A stretch of 64,000 nucleotides of DNA, taken from assembly GCA_905234195.1 (NCBI GenBank), contig CAJOFR010000010.1, positions 40,826 to 104,825 on the forward strand, in the 5' to 3' direction. Shown here piece after piece: positions 17,401-25,577 of the stretch. Below the pieces are notes generated by a model that did no database searches, was not told where the DNA came from, and worked only from the letters and a program-made list of their open reading frames with translations. Each line of letters begins with the position of its first letter. Position 1 is the first letter of the stretch. The stretch is from an uncultured Selenomonadaceae bacterium. GTDB taxonomy: Bacteria > Bacillota > Negativicutes > Selenomonadales > Selenomonadaceae. Made by a program: the position numbers and the translations under genes.

Positions 17401-18423
17401 TTACATCTTCATGCGGAAGGCTTCGCAAGCCTCTTGCCCATACTTTTCCATTAATTCTTTTCTGACTCCCTGCACTCTTTCCTGGAAAGGCTTGAGTTGT
17501 TCAGGAGTCAACGTGACGACTTCCATGCCGCCGTCAATAAATTTTTTCTTCAAATTTTCTTCGTCGTTCTCAACCAAATCGCGTCCCCATTCGCAGGCCT
17601 CCTTAGCCTTCGCGCGAATAAGTTCCTGCGTCTTCGGCTCAAGACTGTCAAAAATTTTCGTGTTGGCAACGAACAAGTAATTCTCGTAAGTGTAATTCCA
17701 AACCGTCATGTACTGCTGAATCTCGTTGACCTTCGCGGAATTTGTGACGCTGAAACCATTTTCCTGCCCGTCAATAGTTCCCTGCTGAATCGCCGTAAAA
17801 GCTTCAGACCAACTCATGGCAACCGGGTCAGCGTTAAAAGCTTTCCAAAACTTAAAATAAACTTCGCCGCCGGGCACGCGGATTTTCAGACCGGCAACAT
17901 CTTCCGGCGTCAAAACTGCGTGCTTGCCGTTCGTAATCTGACGAAAACCATTGTGCGCTGACGCAAGATAAGTCATCCCCTGCGTGGCAAGAATTTTTTT
18001 GTAATACTCGCCGCCCGTCGTGTCGATAATTTCGCGCGCCTCTTTGTAGTTGTTAAAAGTCCAAGGAATCGTCGCAATAAGCAAATGCTCATCCATGACA
18101 GCCATGACGCCCGCCGCGTACGCCGCCAAATCAACCGCGCCGTCTGCAATCATTTCAATTCCCTTTGAGGCATTGCCGCCCGCAAGCTGGTCATTCGGGA
18201 AAACGTCAATGGTAATGTTCCCGCCGCTCTCCTCAGCCATGAGTTCCGCAAATTTCATCGCAACTTTCGTGTCAGGCGCAATGTTCGTCCCGTTCACCGA
18301 CATAACGAGTTTAATTTGCTGGTAATCGCCTTCCTTGCGTTCGCCCTGCTGCGTACCGCCGCCGCACCCGGTAAGTAGCGGCAGACAAATCATCATTAAA
18401 AGTACAGCAAGAATCCTAAACAT
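17401..18423 (-). CDS. dctP: TRAP transporter substrate-binding lipoprotein DctP
   Basis: A 340-residue periplasmic binding protein. Start is ATG 18423 (SD GGAGGGG); an in-frame extension to 18609 would lack SD and precede the signal peptide. The lipobox LTGC puts the lipid-modified Cys at about residue 19. DctP-family regions include the FPNDQLAGGNASKGIEM segment, GLKIRVPGGEVYFKFWKAF with the substrate carboxylate-binding Arg, and TIDGQENGF. Tethering by lipid suits a cell with Lgt. It heads the long catabolic operon. Confidence 0.93.
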   Translation of the reverse strand: MFRILAVLLMMICLPLLTGCGGGTQQGERKEGDYQQIKLVMSVNGTNIAPDTKVAMKFAELMAEESGGNITIDVFPNDQLAGGNASKGIEMIADGAVDLAAYAAGVMAVMDEHLLIATIPWTFNNYKEAREIIDTTGGEYYKKILATQGMTYLASAHNGFRQITNGKHAVLTPEDVAGLKIRVPGGEVYFKFWKAFNADPVAMSWSEAFTAIQQGTIDGQENGFSVTNSAKVNEIQQYMTVWNYTYENYLFVANTKIFDSLEPKTQELIRAKAKEACEWGRDLVENDEENLKKKFIDGGMEVVTLTPEQLKPFQERVQGVRKELMEKYGQEACEAFRMKM

Positions 18424-18471
18424 AACTCCACCCCTCCTTCTAAAAATCCCCCTCCTGAATTTTTTAAAATT

Positions 18472-18482
18472 CAATGTAGGAT
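18472..18482. promoter_or_regulatory. putative GntR-type operator in the dctP leader
   Basis: CAATGTAGGAT occurs here about 10-20 nt downstream of the predicted dctP transcription start and also inside the promoter of the FadR-type regulator at 7100-7110. Extended by GTTG it forms an imperfect CAA...TTG inverted repeat. The operator role is inferred from sharing and position. Confidence 0.5.
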
Positions 18483-18498
18483 GTTGACTTTTTTCTGA

Positions 18499-18527
18499 AT
18501 TATAAAACTTATTTTCCTCCGTGTCAA
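18499..18527 (-). promoter_or_regulatory. dctP operon promoter
   Basis: Consensus sigma-A-type promoter on the minus strand: TTGACA (18522-18527), 17-bp spacer, TATAAT (18499-18504). The expected start is near 18492, giving a leader of about 70 nt containing the shared 11-bp motif. Confidence 0.85.
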
Positions 18528-18575
18528 TCACTTTTTTAAAATTTTCAGACATTGAGTGAAAAAATTTTTTGGAGA

Positions 18576-18603
18576 TTGACATATAAATTTCCTCTGATAA
18601 AAT
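18576..18603 (+). promoter_or_regulatory. glmS promoter
   Basis: TTGACA (18576-18581), 16-bp spacer, TAAAAT (18598-18603), 31 nt before the glmS ATG. The short leader leaves no room for a glmS ribozyme. Confidence 0.8.
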
Positions 18604-18634
18604 AAGCAAATACTAAATTTTTGGAGGAAAGGTC

Positions 18635-20464
18635 ATGTGTGGAATTGTCGGATATATCGGCGATAAAAGAGCCGCTGATTTTTTGTTGGAAGGCTTGACG
18701 AAACTGGAGTATCGCGGCTACGATTCGGCGGGTATTGCCGTGAACTGCGGCGAAAATATTTTTGTTGAAAAGTCTGTCGGGCGTCTTGATTCTCTGAAAG
18801 ATAAACTCAAGTATCGCATGCCGGGCGGCGTCATTGGGATTGGTCATACGCGCTGGGCGACGCACGGGCGTCCTTCGGATATAAATGCCCATCCGCACAC
18901 GGATTGCAATAAAAATTTCGTCGTCGTGCACAACGGGATTATCGAAAATTATATGCCGCTCAAGGAAGAATTAATTTCGCGTGGACACAAATTTATTTCG
19001 GAGACTGATACGGAAGTTGTGCCGCATTTGTTGGAGGAAGTTTATCGCGGTGATTTTGTGGAGGCCGTCCGCGAAGTTTTGAACAAGCTGGAAGGTTCCT
19101 ACTCGTTGGTCTTTATGTCGAAAGAAAATCCGGATACTTTAATCTGCGCGAAACAAGATAATCCGCTGGTTATCGGGCTGGGCAAGGGCGAAAATTTTAT
19201 TGCGTCGGATATTCCGGCGATAATAAATTACACGCGACAAACTTATATTCTCAACGACGGCGAAATTGCGATTGTCAAGAAAGATTCCGTGAAAATTATT
19301 AATCGGCGCGGCGAACCCGTCGACAAAAAAATTTTCCACGTCAGCTGGAATGCGGAGGCGGCGGAAAAGGGCGGCTACGAACATTTTATGCTGAAGGAGA
19401 TTAACGAGCAGCCGAAGGCAGTACGCGATACGATGAGCAAGAGAATTTCTAAGGACGGCACGAAAATTTTGTTGGACGAGCTGAATTGGGACAAAGATTT
19501 TCTTGCGGGCATTGATAAGATTTATATTGTGGCTTGCGGTACGGCGTATCATGCGGGGCTTGTCGGGAAATTTTACATTGAGAAACTCGCGCGGAAACTT
19601 GTCGAGGTGGATCTTGCCAGCGAATATCGTTATCGCAACCCGATTGTTGACGAAAAAACTTTGGTGATTGTTATCAGCCAATCCGGCGAAACTTCGGACA
19701 CACTTGCCGCGCTGAAAGAATCCAAAAGGCTCGGCGCGAAAACTTTGGCGATAACAAACGTCGTCGGCTCTTCCATTGCCCGCGAAGCCGAACAGGTGAT
19801 TCACACTTGGGCGGGTCCGGAAATTGCCGTTGCCTCGACTAAAGCTTACACGACGCAGTTAATTTTGGTTTTCATGCTCGCCTTGTACATGGCGCAGATT
19901 AATGGAACTGTTTCGGAGCAGCGGGCGCGCGAATTGATCGGCTTGCTGAAAAAAATTCCCGCGCAGATTAGCGAAACTCTTTCCGACGTGGAACCGATAA
20001 AAACTTTTGCTCGGCAGTACGGTTTCAACGAAGATGTTTTTTATATCGGGCGTTCGCTTGATTATTGCGTTGCCCTTGAAGGCGCGCTCAAGCTCAAGGA
20101 AATTTCGTACATTCACGCGGAGGCTTATGCGTCCGGCGAACTCAAACACGGAACACTTGCTTTGATTGTGGAAGGCGTGCCGGTTATCGCGCTGGCAACG
20201 CAAAAATCTGTTTATGAAAAAACTTTATCGAACATTAAGGAAGTCAAGGCGCGCGACGCTGTCGTCATAGGAATTGCGGCGGAGGGCGATACGGAGCTGG
20301 AAAAATATCTTGACCACGTGATTTTTATTCCGGATACCGACGAACTTTTAATCCCGCTGTTGACGGTCGTGCCGCTCCAACTTTTGGCGTACTACGCGGC
20401 GATAACTCGTGGCTGTGACGTCGACAAGCCGCGCAATTTGGCAAAGTCAGTGACGGTCGAATAA
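18635..20464 (+). CDS. glmS: glutamine-fructose-6-phosphate aminotransferase (isomerizing)
   Basis: A 609-residue protein that makes glucosamine-6-phosphate for peptidoglycan and lipid A. The glutaminase domain starts MCGIVGYIG (Cys2 nucleophile), with TRWATHG and NGIIENY motifs. The SIS isomerase domains (about 290-605) contain the ACGTAYHAGL and SQSGETSDT sugar-phosphate-binding loops. The C-terminus is the standard LAKSVTVE. SD GGAGG precedes ATG. Its TAA shares one base with the ATG of the downstream DpnI-type gene, an unusually tight junction for a restriction gene. Confidence 0.97.
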   Translation: MCGIVGYIGDKRAADFLLEGLTKLEYRGYDSAGIAVNCGENIFVEKSVGRLDSLKDKLKYRMPGGVIGIGHTRWATHGRPSDINAHPHTDCNKNFVVVHNGIIENYMPLKEELISRGHKFISETDTEVVPHLLEEVYRGDFVEAVREVLNKLEGSYSLVFMSKENPDTLICAKQDNPLVIGLGKGENFIASDIPAIINYTRQTYILNDGEIAIVKKDSVKIINRRGEPVDKKIFHVSWNAEAAEKGGYEHFMLKEINEQPKAVRDTMSKRISKDGTKILLDELNWDKDFLAGIDKIYIVACGTAYHAGLVGKFYIEKLARKLVEVDLASEYRYRNPIVDEKTLVIVISQSGETSDTLAALKESKRLGAKTLAITNVVGSSIAREAEQVIHTWAGPEIAVASTKAYTTQLILVFMLALYMAQINGTVSEQRARELIGLLKKIPAQISETLSDVEPIKTFARQYGFNEDVFYIGRSLDYCVALEGALKLKEISYIHAEAYASGELKHGTLALIVEGVPVIALATQKSVYEKTLSNIKEVKARDAVVIGIAAEGDTELEKYLDHVIFIPDTDELLIPLLTVVPLQLLAYYAAITRGCDVDKPRNLAKSVTVE

Positions 20465-21231
20465 TGAACTTGCAATTTGATGAGACGGTTGCGGCTGATT
20501 ATAGAAGTCTTCCGCAAAAAATTCGTGTCATGAGTGAATTTTGGTTGGCGAAAAATTTATTTTGTCCCTGTTGCGGCAACGAACACATTGACAAGTTGCC
20601 AAATAATTTTCCCGTCGCTGACGTGGCGTGCGGCAAATGCGGCGAAATTTTTGAGCTGAAAAGCAAAAAGAATCGTATCGGCGCGAAAATTCTCAACGGC
20701 GCGTATCGTACGATGATTGAGAGGATTACCGGAAATTTAAATCCTCAACTTTTCGTTATGCAGTACTCCGCAAATTTTTTCGTGACGGATTTGATTTTTG
20801 TGCCGAAATTTTTTTTCACGCCGGGCATTATCGAAAAACGCAAGCCGCTTTCAGCAAACGCGCGAAGAGCCGGTTGGGTCGGCTGTAACATTCTCTATCA
20901 AAAAATTCCCGCGCAGGGCAAAATTGAAATTATTCGTGACGGCAGGGAAATTGAGATTGAAAAAATTTTGTCCCGCTACAACACGACGAAAAAATTGCAG
21001 ACTAGAAATATTGATTTGCGCGGTTGGCTTTTGGACGTTTTGAACTGCGTGAACATGACAGAATCCGAAATTTTTTCTCTGCAGGATATTTACAGGTACG
21101 CCGATTTTTTGCAGTCCAAGCACACCAAAAATAAAAATATCGAGCCGAAAATTCGCCAGCAGTTGCAATTTCTTAGAGATAAAGGTTTTATCGAATTTAT
21201 CGGGCGCGGTCTTTATCGAAAATTAAATTGA
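20464..21231 (+). CDS. DpnI-type methyl-directed restriction endonuclease
   Basis: A 255-residue protein closely resembling R.DpnI, which cuts Gm6ATC (recalled family sequence). Catalytic Asp53 and the ELK pair Glu64/Lys66 fall at the same numbers as in DpnI. The zinc-finger Cys34, Cys37, Cys56 and Cys59 are also conserved. The segment RKPLSANARRAGWVGCNI (about 125-142) and the C-terminal winged helix ending KIRQQLQFLRDKGFIEFIGRGLYRKL match the family. It overlaps glmS by 1 nt. It implies host GATC is not adenine-methylated. No methyltransferase is nearby, as expected for type IIM. Confidence 0.93.
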   Translation: MNLQFDETVAADYRSLPQKIRVMSEFWLAKNLFCPCCGNEHIDKLPNNFPVADVACGKCGEIFELKSKKNRIGAKILNGAYRTMIERITGNLNPQLFVMQYSANFFVTDLIFVPKFFFTPGIIEKRKPLSANARRAGWVGCNILYQKIPAQGKIEIIRDGREIEIEKILSRYNTTKKLQTRNIDLRGWLLDVLNCVNMTESEIFSLQDIYRYADFLQSKHTKNKNIEPKIRQQLQFLRDKGFIEFIGRGLYRKLN

Positions 21232-21246
21232 AAGGTTGGTTATCGC

Positions 21247-21555
21247 ATGGCAAGAAAATCTTTCGACGATTGGTTTTTGACTTTTGGAACCCCCATAGAT
21301 GACTACGAATATTACACCGATTTTTCAAAGGTGTGCAAAAACATTGACAAGCTTAAGCTGGAAATTTACATGTTAAACTCTCTGGAAGGCTCGAAAAATA
21401 TTGAAGATTCGCGGGAGGCAAATATTTCCTATTACGGCGATATGCGTTTTGGTGATATTGAAGAGAAATGGAATGTAGATCTTTCCGCGATTTCCGACGG
21501 AAGAACGTCAACTAAACGATTTGAGGACGGAATATTTTGGGAACTTTTCAAATGA
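21247..21555 (+). pseudogene. remnant of a DpnII/MboI-type GATC endonuclease
   Basis: A 102-codon frame joining two separate pieces of the DpnII family. Residues 4-52 (SFDDW ... YYTDFSKVCKNI ... LNSLEGSKNIE) match the N-terminus of DpnII/MboI. Residues 69-92 (DIEEKWNVDLSAISDGRTST then KRFE) match the region immediately before the catalytic core. About 120 residues between them, and everything after KRF including the catalytic D/E-x-N/K residues, are missing. It lies 15 nt after the DpnI-type gene and overlaps tagA by 4 nt. Family match is from memory of the DpnII sequence. Confidence 0.78.
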
Positions 21556-22292
21556 ACAAACGAGTGGAAATTCTCGGCGTGAAAGTCGACGCGGTGACGA
21601 TGGCTGAAGCTGTGGAGTTCGTGGAAAAATTAATCGACGCGAAAAAAAATTCTATCGTGGCAACAGCAAACGCCGAAATGTTAATGCGCGCGACACACGA
21701 CGGCGAATTAAAAGAAATTTTGAACGCGGCGGAATTGGTTGTGCCGGACGGCGCGGGGACGGTCTGGGCGGCGCACCATCTCGGCTACGAGATGCCGGAG
21801 CGCGTCGCGGGATTCGATTTAGTGCAGGAAATAATGAAAATCGCGCCGATTAAGTCGCGAAAATTTTTTCTGTTCGGTTCCGCGCCGGGCGTCGCCGAAA
21901 AAGCAAAGGAAAAAGCGGAGTCGCTTTACCCGGGAATAAAAATCGTCGGGACACGCAACGGATATTTTTCAGCATCGGACGAGCCGGAGATTATCGCGCA
22001 AATAAAAAGTGCCGCGCCGGACGTCTTGATTGCCGCACTGGGAGTACCCAAGCAAGAAAAATGGCTTGCCGCGCACAAAAATGAATTGAACGTGCCGGTT
22101 TCAATCGGCGTCGGCGGAACTTTGGACGTGATGGCGGGCGTCGTCAAACGCGCCCCCCGCTGGATGCAACGCGCAAAACTCGAATGGCTATTCCGCGCAC
22201 TGTTGCAGCCGCGCCGCGCAGGCAGACTAATCGCCCTGCCGCAATTCGTCTTCAAAGTTCACGCCTCGAAAAATAAATCGAACAAAAATTAA
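21552..22292 (+). CDS. tagA: WecG/TagA/CpsF family glycosyltransferase
   Basis: A 246-residue GT26 enzyme transferring an N-acetylmannosamine-type sugar to undecaprenyl-PP-linked GlcNAc in surface polymer synthesis. Motifs: TANAEMLMRA, a VPDGAGTVWAA segment (catalytic Asp region), FLFGSAPGVAEKA, and the GVPKQEKW plus IGVGGTLDVMAG signature (about 170-200). ATG 21552 overlaps the endonuclease remnant stop; an in-frame TTG-type start at 21537 is less likely. Followed by a terminator. Confidence 0.92.
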   Translation: MNKRVEILGVKVDAVTMAEAVEFVEKLIDAKKNSIVATANAEMLMRATHDGELKEILNAAELVVPDGAGTVWAAHHLGYEMPERVAGFDLVQEIMKIAPIKSRKFFLFGSAPGVAEKAKEKAESLYPGIKIVGTRNGYFSASDEPEIIAQIKSAAPDVLIAALGVPKQEKWLAAHKNELNVPVSIGVGGTLDVMAGVVKRAPRWMQRAKLEWLFRALLQPRRAGRLIALPQFVFKVHASKNKSNKN

Positions 22293-22300
22293 TTTCACCG

Positions 22301-22322
22301 TCCGCAAGGGCGGATTTTTTTT
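22301..22322 (+). terminator. rho-independent terminator after tagA
   Basis: TCCGC (22301-22305), AAGG loop, GCGGA (22310-22314) and an eight-T run. Confidence 0.8.
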
Positions 22323-22360
22323 GCGAATGTTAAAATTAGATTAAAAATCTCCGCGAAATA

Positions 22361-22390
22361 TTGTAATGACGAAATTAAATTTGATATAAT
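22361..22390 (+). promoter_or_regulatory. promoter of the Ca-binding-repeat protein gene
   Basis: TATAAT at 22385-22390 with a weak TTGTAA -35 at 22361-22366 (18-bp spacing), 46 nt before the ATG. Confidence 0.55.
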
Positions 22391-22436
22391 CGTTTTATTT
22401 AGAGTTGGAAAATTTTTTTGAAGAGAGGGAAAAATC

Positions 22437-25400
22437 ATGGCAGGCTATACTCAACAGGACGTTATGAAAAAATTCATGGCGTCTTTCGATACGACAACTC
22501 TTTCTAAAACGAACGCGCTTGACGAAGCTGTTCGCGCTTGTTCAAATTTTGGAAGTATCGACGACGCGATTAATCAAATGATTAGCGATTGCGAGACTTA
22601 TAACGCGGCGGACACCACCAACGGCTGGAAAAATTTTCTGCTGGAAAAATGCGGAATTAATCTCGACAACAACGACACCGGCGCAATTTCAGGGCTCGAC
22701 GCGGGCGGGGCTGTCTACGAGAAAACCGCTGAAAGTGTTGTCCCCGAAAATGATTCCTTTGAAAATTTTACCGGCTCTTCCTTCACGACGGAAGGCGCAA
22801 CTTTTACGCTGACCGGTAGTCTGGATACCGAAGACAAAAAATTTATTTGGAGCTCGATGTATTCTTATTGGGCTAAGGAAGCTTTGACACTCCTGAAAAA
22901 TTCTTACGGCTACAGTTTTGAAGATACCGACACCGCCTTTAACGAGATTAGAATTTTTTTCACGGACAATTCAAATGATTCAAATATGGCGGGGACTTAT
23001 CCGACGATATTCAGCGACGAACAAACCAAATCAAATTATATTTTCATGTATATTAATCTTGATTGGTGGCACGGCATATCAAACGACTCAAGCAACACCA
23101 GCGGAAAAGTTTTCAGCCACAATAAAGATCGATACCTCGACAGAACTTTCACGCACGAACTCACTCACGCTATCATGAACGCAAAAGTTTATGACTACTC
23201 AGAAATTACGGATTATATTTCAGAGGGATTGGCTGAACTCGTTCACGGTATAGACGACGAAAGAAAAGGCGACATTGAATATCTTGCGCAAAATCCCTCC
23301 TTCTTCAGCACAAAATTTGATTCCGGTGACGTGTGGAAATATTCGGCGGGATATATTCTCCTTCGGTATATCGCTCGTCAGTCTGCGGACGAAAAAACTT
23401 TGCCCGGTCAAATTATCGGCAACAGCAATTACAATACCGTGATAAGCGGCTCGAATTACGCGGATCATTTTTCAAATTACGGCGTGGACAACGTTACGAT
23501 TTATGGCGGCGCGGGAAATGATACTGTCTCCAGCTACGGCAGCAACGTCAACATTTTTGGCGAAAGCGACGACGATTCCATTTACCTCTACACCAACGCT
23601 TACAGCACAACAGTAAACGCAGGCACGGGCGACGACGAAATTTACAGTGGCGGCAAAAATATTTCAATCGACGCGGGCACCGGCGACGATTATGTTTATC
23701 TCTACACGAACGCGGCAAATACTACGGTGCTCGGCGGCTACGGCGACGACGAAATTTACAGCGGCGGCACAAATGTTTCAATCGACGCGGGCACCGGCAA
23801 CGACTACATTCATCTTTTCAGCCAGACCGCGAATAATATTATCAACGGCGGCGCGGGCAACGACACCATTCGCACTTACAGCAGCGGCGGAAATTTTTTC
23901 CAGTACGATTCCGGCGGCGGCAATGATATTATTCTCGGCTACGACAGCAACGACACTCTTCATATCAGAACGGGAAGTTATGTAAAGTCTACGGTCGGCG
24001 AAGATGTCGTGATAAAAGTGGACAGCGGCGCGGTGACTCTTGGCGGCGCGAGCGGCAAGACGATTAATATTATCGGCACGGGCACGACAGAAGAAACCGA
24101 TGCGTTTGACGAAACGTGGTCGTGCTATTCCGGGCGGAACATGGTAAATTACGGCGGATATAAAAATATTCTGGTTGAAAATTTTGTTTCGGGCATGGCG
24201 GATTATTCGGACGTTGCGGTTTTGTACAACGGATTTTCGACGGCGACACGCAACGGCTACAACGTCGATTTTACTATGGCGAACGGAAATAAACTTCGTC
24301 TGAAGACTGACACAAATTCCGGCGACGATGCAATTTTATATTCGGGCGACGGCACAAATTTTTACAGCGCGAAAATTGCCGACAGCTCCGCGACGAATAT
24401 AACCTACTATCCGAACATTCATTACTACGGGCTTAGTCAATTCGGCACGCTGAATCTGATTGAGTCAAGCAACCACAACATTTGGCTTGACGGGCGCGAC
24501 GGCACGAGCTACCTCTACATTGCGAACGTGGACGGCAGCGGCTCTTCGGGCAACGACTATCTTGCCGGAAATTCGGGGAACAATTCCATTATCGCGGGCA
24601 GCGGCGAATCAACTCTGTGGGGTGGCAACGGCGGCGACGATACTCTTGTTGGCGGCAGTGCGAAAGATTATTTCCGGTTCACCGGCGAAGGAAATGACGT
24701 CGTCGTTGATTTTACTTCGGGCATGGCGAGCAATTCTGACGCGATGATTCTTCCGGAATATTTCACCGCAAGCCGCGCGAATAATATTTTGACTTTCAAC
24801 GCTCCGAACGGTTACACAATGCAAGTTCAAACCGATTCATATTCCGGCGACGATGCGATTTTGTATTCGGGCGACGGCTCCACATTTTACAGCGCGAAAT
24901 TTGCTGACAGCTCCGCGACGCGAATAACTCATTACAACAACATAAAATATTACGGGCTTGCGCAGTGGGGAACTCTCGACGTGATTAACGACAGCGATAA
25001 TAATATTCGTCTCGACGGCTCGGACGGCGTGAGCTATCTTTACGTCATGAACATAGACGCAAGCACTTCGACGGGAAATAATGTTCTCTTCGGCAGTTCC
25101 GGCTACAACGAAATAAGAGGAGGGCGCGGCACTTCCGTCCTTTGGGGCGGGCAGTACGACGGCACGGCAGATGTTTTAATCGGCGGCAGCGGCGTGGATA
25201 TTTTTATAGTCGGGCAGTACGACGGCAACGACACTGTTTCCGGTGCTGAATCTCAAGATATTATTTACCTTCACGACGTAAACTTCACCCAACTTGTCAG
25301 CTCCAATGTTTCAGATTCGGGTTTCACGATAACCACTGAAACCGGCTCGCAAATTTCCGTGAACAACTCCGATAATTTGAGTTGCGCCTTTTGGACGGAA

Positions 25401-25457
25401 GAGGGCTTGCACACGAAATACAATCGCAGTACAAACAGTTGGGTTAATGTCACTTAA
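22437..25457 (+). CDS. large HExxH-containing protein with hemolysin-type Ca-binding repeats
   Basis: A 1006-residue acidic, Asn/Gly/Asp/Ser-rich protein without signal peptide, as expected for type I secretion substrates. A putative zinc metallopeptidase motif HELTH sits at 240-244 with a downstream Glu in SEGLAEL (about 263), gluzincin-like spacing. From about 335 to 510 come GGxGxD-type repeats (GGAGNDT, GTGDDEIYSGG, GGGNDIILGY) that bind Ca2+ in RTX proteins. Two longer units of about 150 residues follow (centred near 660 and 840, each with YYGL..GTL and LDG.DG.SYLY). The peptidase assignment rests on the motif only. It is monocistronic; no T1SS genes are in the window. Confidence 0.8.
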   Translation: MAGYTQQDVMKKFMASFDTTTLSKTNALDEAVRACSNFGSIDDAINQMISDCETYNAADTTNGWKNFLLEKCGINLDNNDTGAISGLDAGGAVYEKTAESVVPENDSFENFTGSSFTTEGATFTLTGSLDTEDKKFIWSSMYSYWAKEALTLLKNSYGYSFEDTDTAFNEIRIFFTDNSNDSNMAGTYPTIFSDEQTKSNYIFMYINLDWWHGISNDSSNTSGKVFSHNKDRYLDRTFTHELTHAIMNAKVYDYSEITDYISEGLAELVHGIDDERKGDIEYLAQNPSFFSTKFDSGDVWKYSAGYILLRYIARQSADEKTLPGQIIGNSNYNTVISGSNYADHFSNYGVDNVTIYGGAGNDTVSSYGSNVNIFGESDDDSIYLYTNAYSTTVNAGTGDDEIYSGGKNISIDAGTGDDYVYLYTNAANTTVLGGYGDDEIYSGGTNVSIDAGTGNDYIHLFSQTANNIINGGAGNDTIRTYSSGGNFFQYDSGGGNDIILGYDSNDTLHIRTGSYVKSTVGEDVVIKVDSGAVTLGGASGKTINIIGTGTTEETDAFDETWSCYSGRNMVNYGGYKNILVENFVSGMADYSDVAVLYNGFSTATRNGYNVDFTMANGNKLRLKTDTNSGDDAILYSGDGTNFYSAKIADSSATNITYYPNIHYYGLSQFGTLNLIESSNHNIWLDGRDGTSYLYIANVDGSGSSGNDYLAGNSGNNSIIAGSGESTLWGGNGGDDTLVGGSAKDYFRFTGEGNDVVVDFTSGMASNSDAMILPEYFTASRANNILTFNAPNGYTMQVQTDSYSGDDAILYSGDGSTFYSAKFADSSATRITHYNNIKYYGLAQWGTLDVINDSDNNIRLDGSDGVSYLYVMNIDASTSTGNNVLFGSSGYNEIRGGRGTSVLWGGQYDGTADVLIGGSGVDIFIVGQYDGNDTVSGAESQDIIYLHDVNFTQLVSSNVSDSGFTITTETGSQISVNNSDNLSCAFWTEEGLHTKYNRSTNSWVNVT

Positions 25458-25467
25458 AAAATTTTCG

Positions 25468-25494
25468 GCTCCGATTTTTTCGGGGCTTTTTTAT
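25468..25494 (+). terminator. rho-independent terminator
   Basis: GCTCCGA (25468-25474) pairs with TCGGGGC (25480-25486, one wobble), followed by TTTTTTATT. Confidence 0.8.
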
Positions 25495-25516
25495 TTTGCA
25501 AAATTACACGAAAAAT

Positions 25517-25545
25517 TTGCGGGAAAAAGATAAATGTGCTATCAT
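25517..25545 (+). promoter_or_regulatory. promoter of the 25.6-kb gene
   Basis: TTGCGG (25517-25522), 17-bp spacer, TATCAT (25540-25545), about 32 nt before the ATG. Confidence 0.5.
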
Positions 25546-25577
25546 TAACGGAAATTATTTTAGGAGGTCATTTTTTA

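Noticed and set aside
18528..18634. glmS ribozyme upstream of glmS
   Set aside because: The promoter leaves only about 25-30 nt of leader and none of the ribozyme core motifs are present.
22961..25450. CRISPR-like periodicity in the repetitive gene at 22.4-25.5 kb
   Set aside because: The repetition is codon-phased protein repeat (Ca-binding motifs), not direct repeats separated by spacers.
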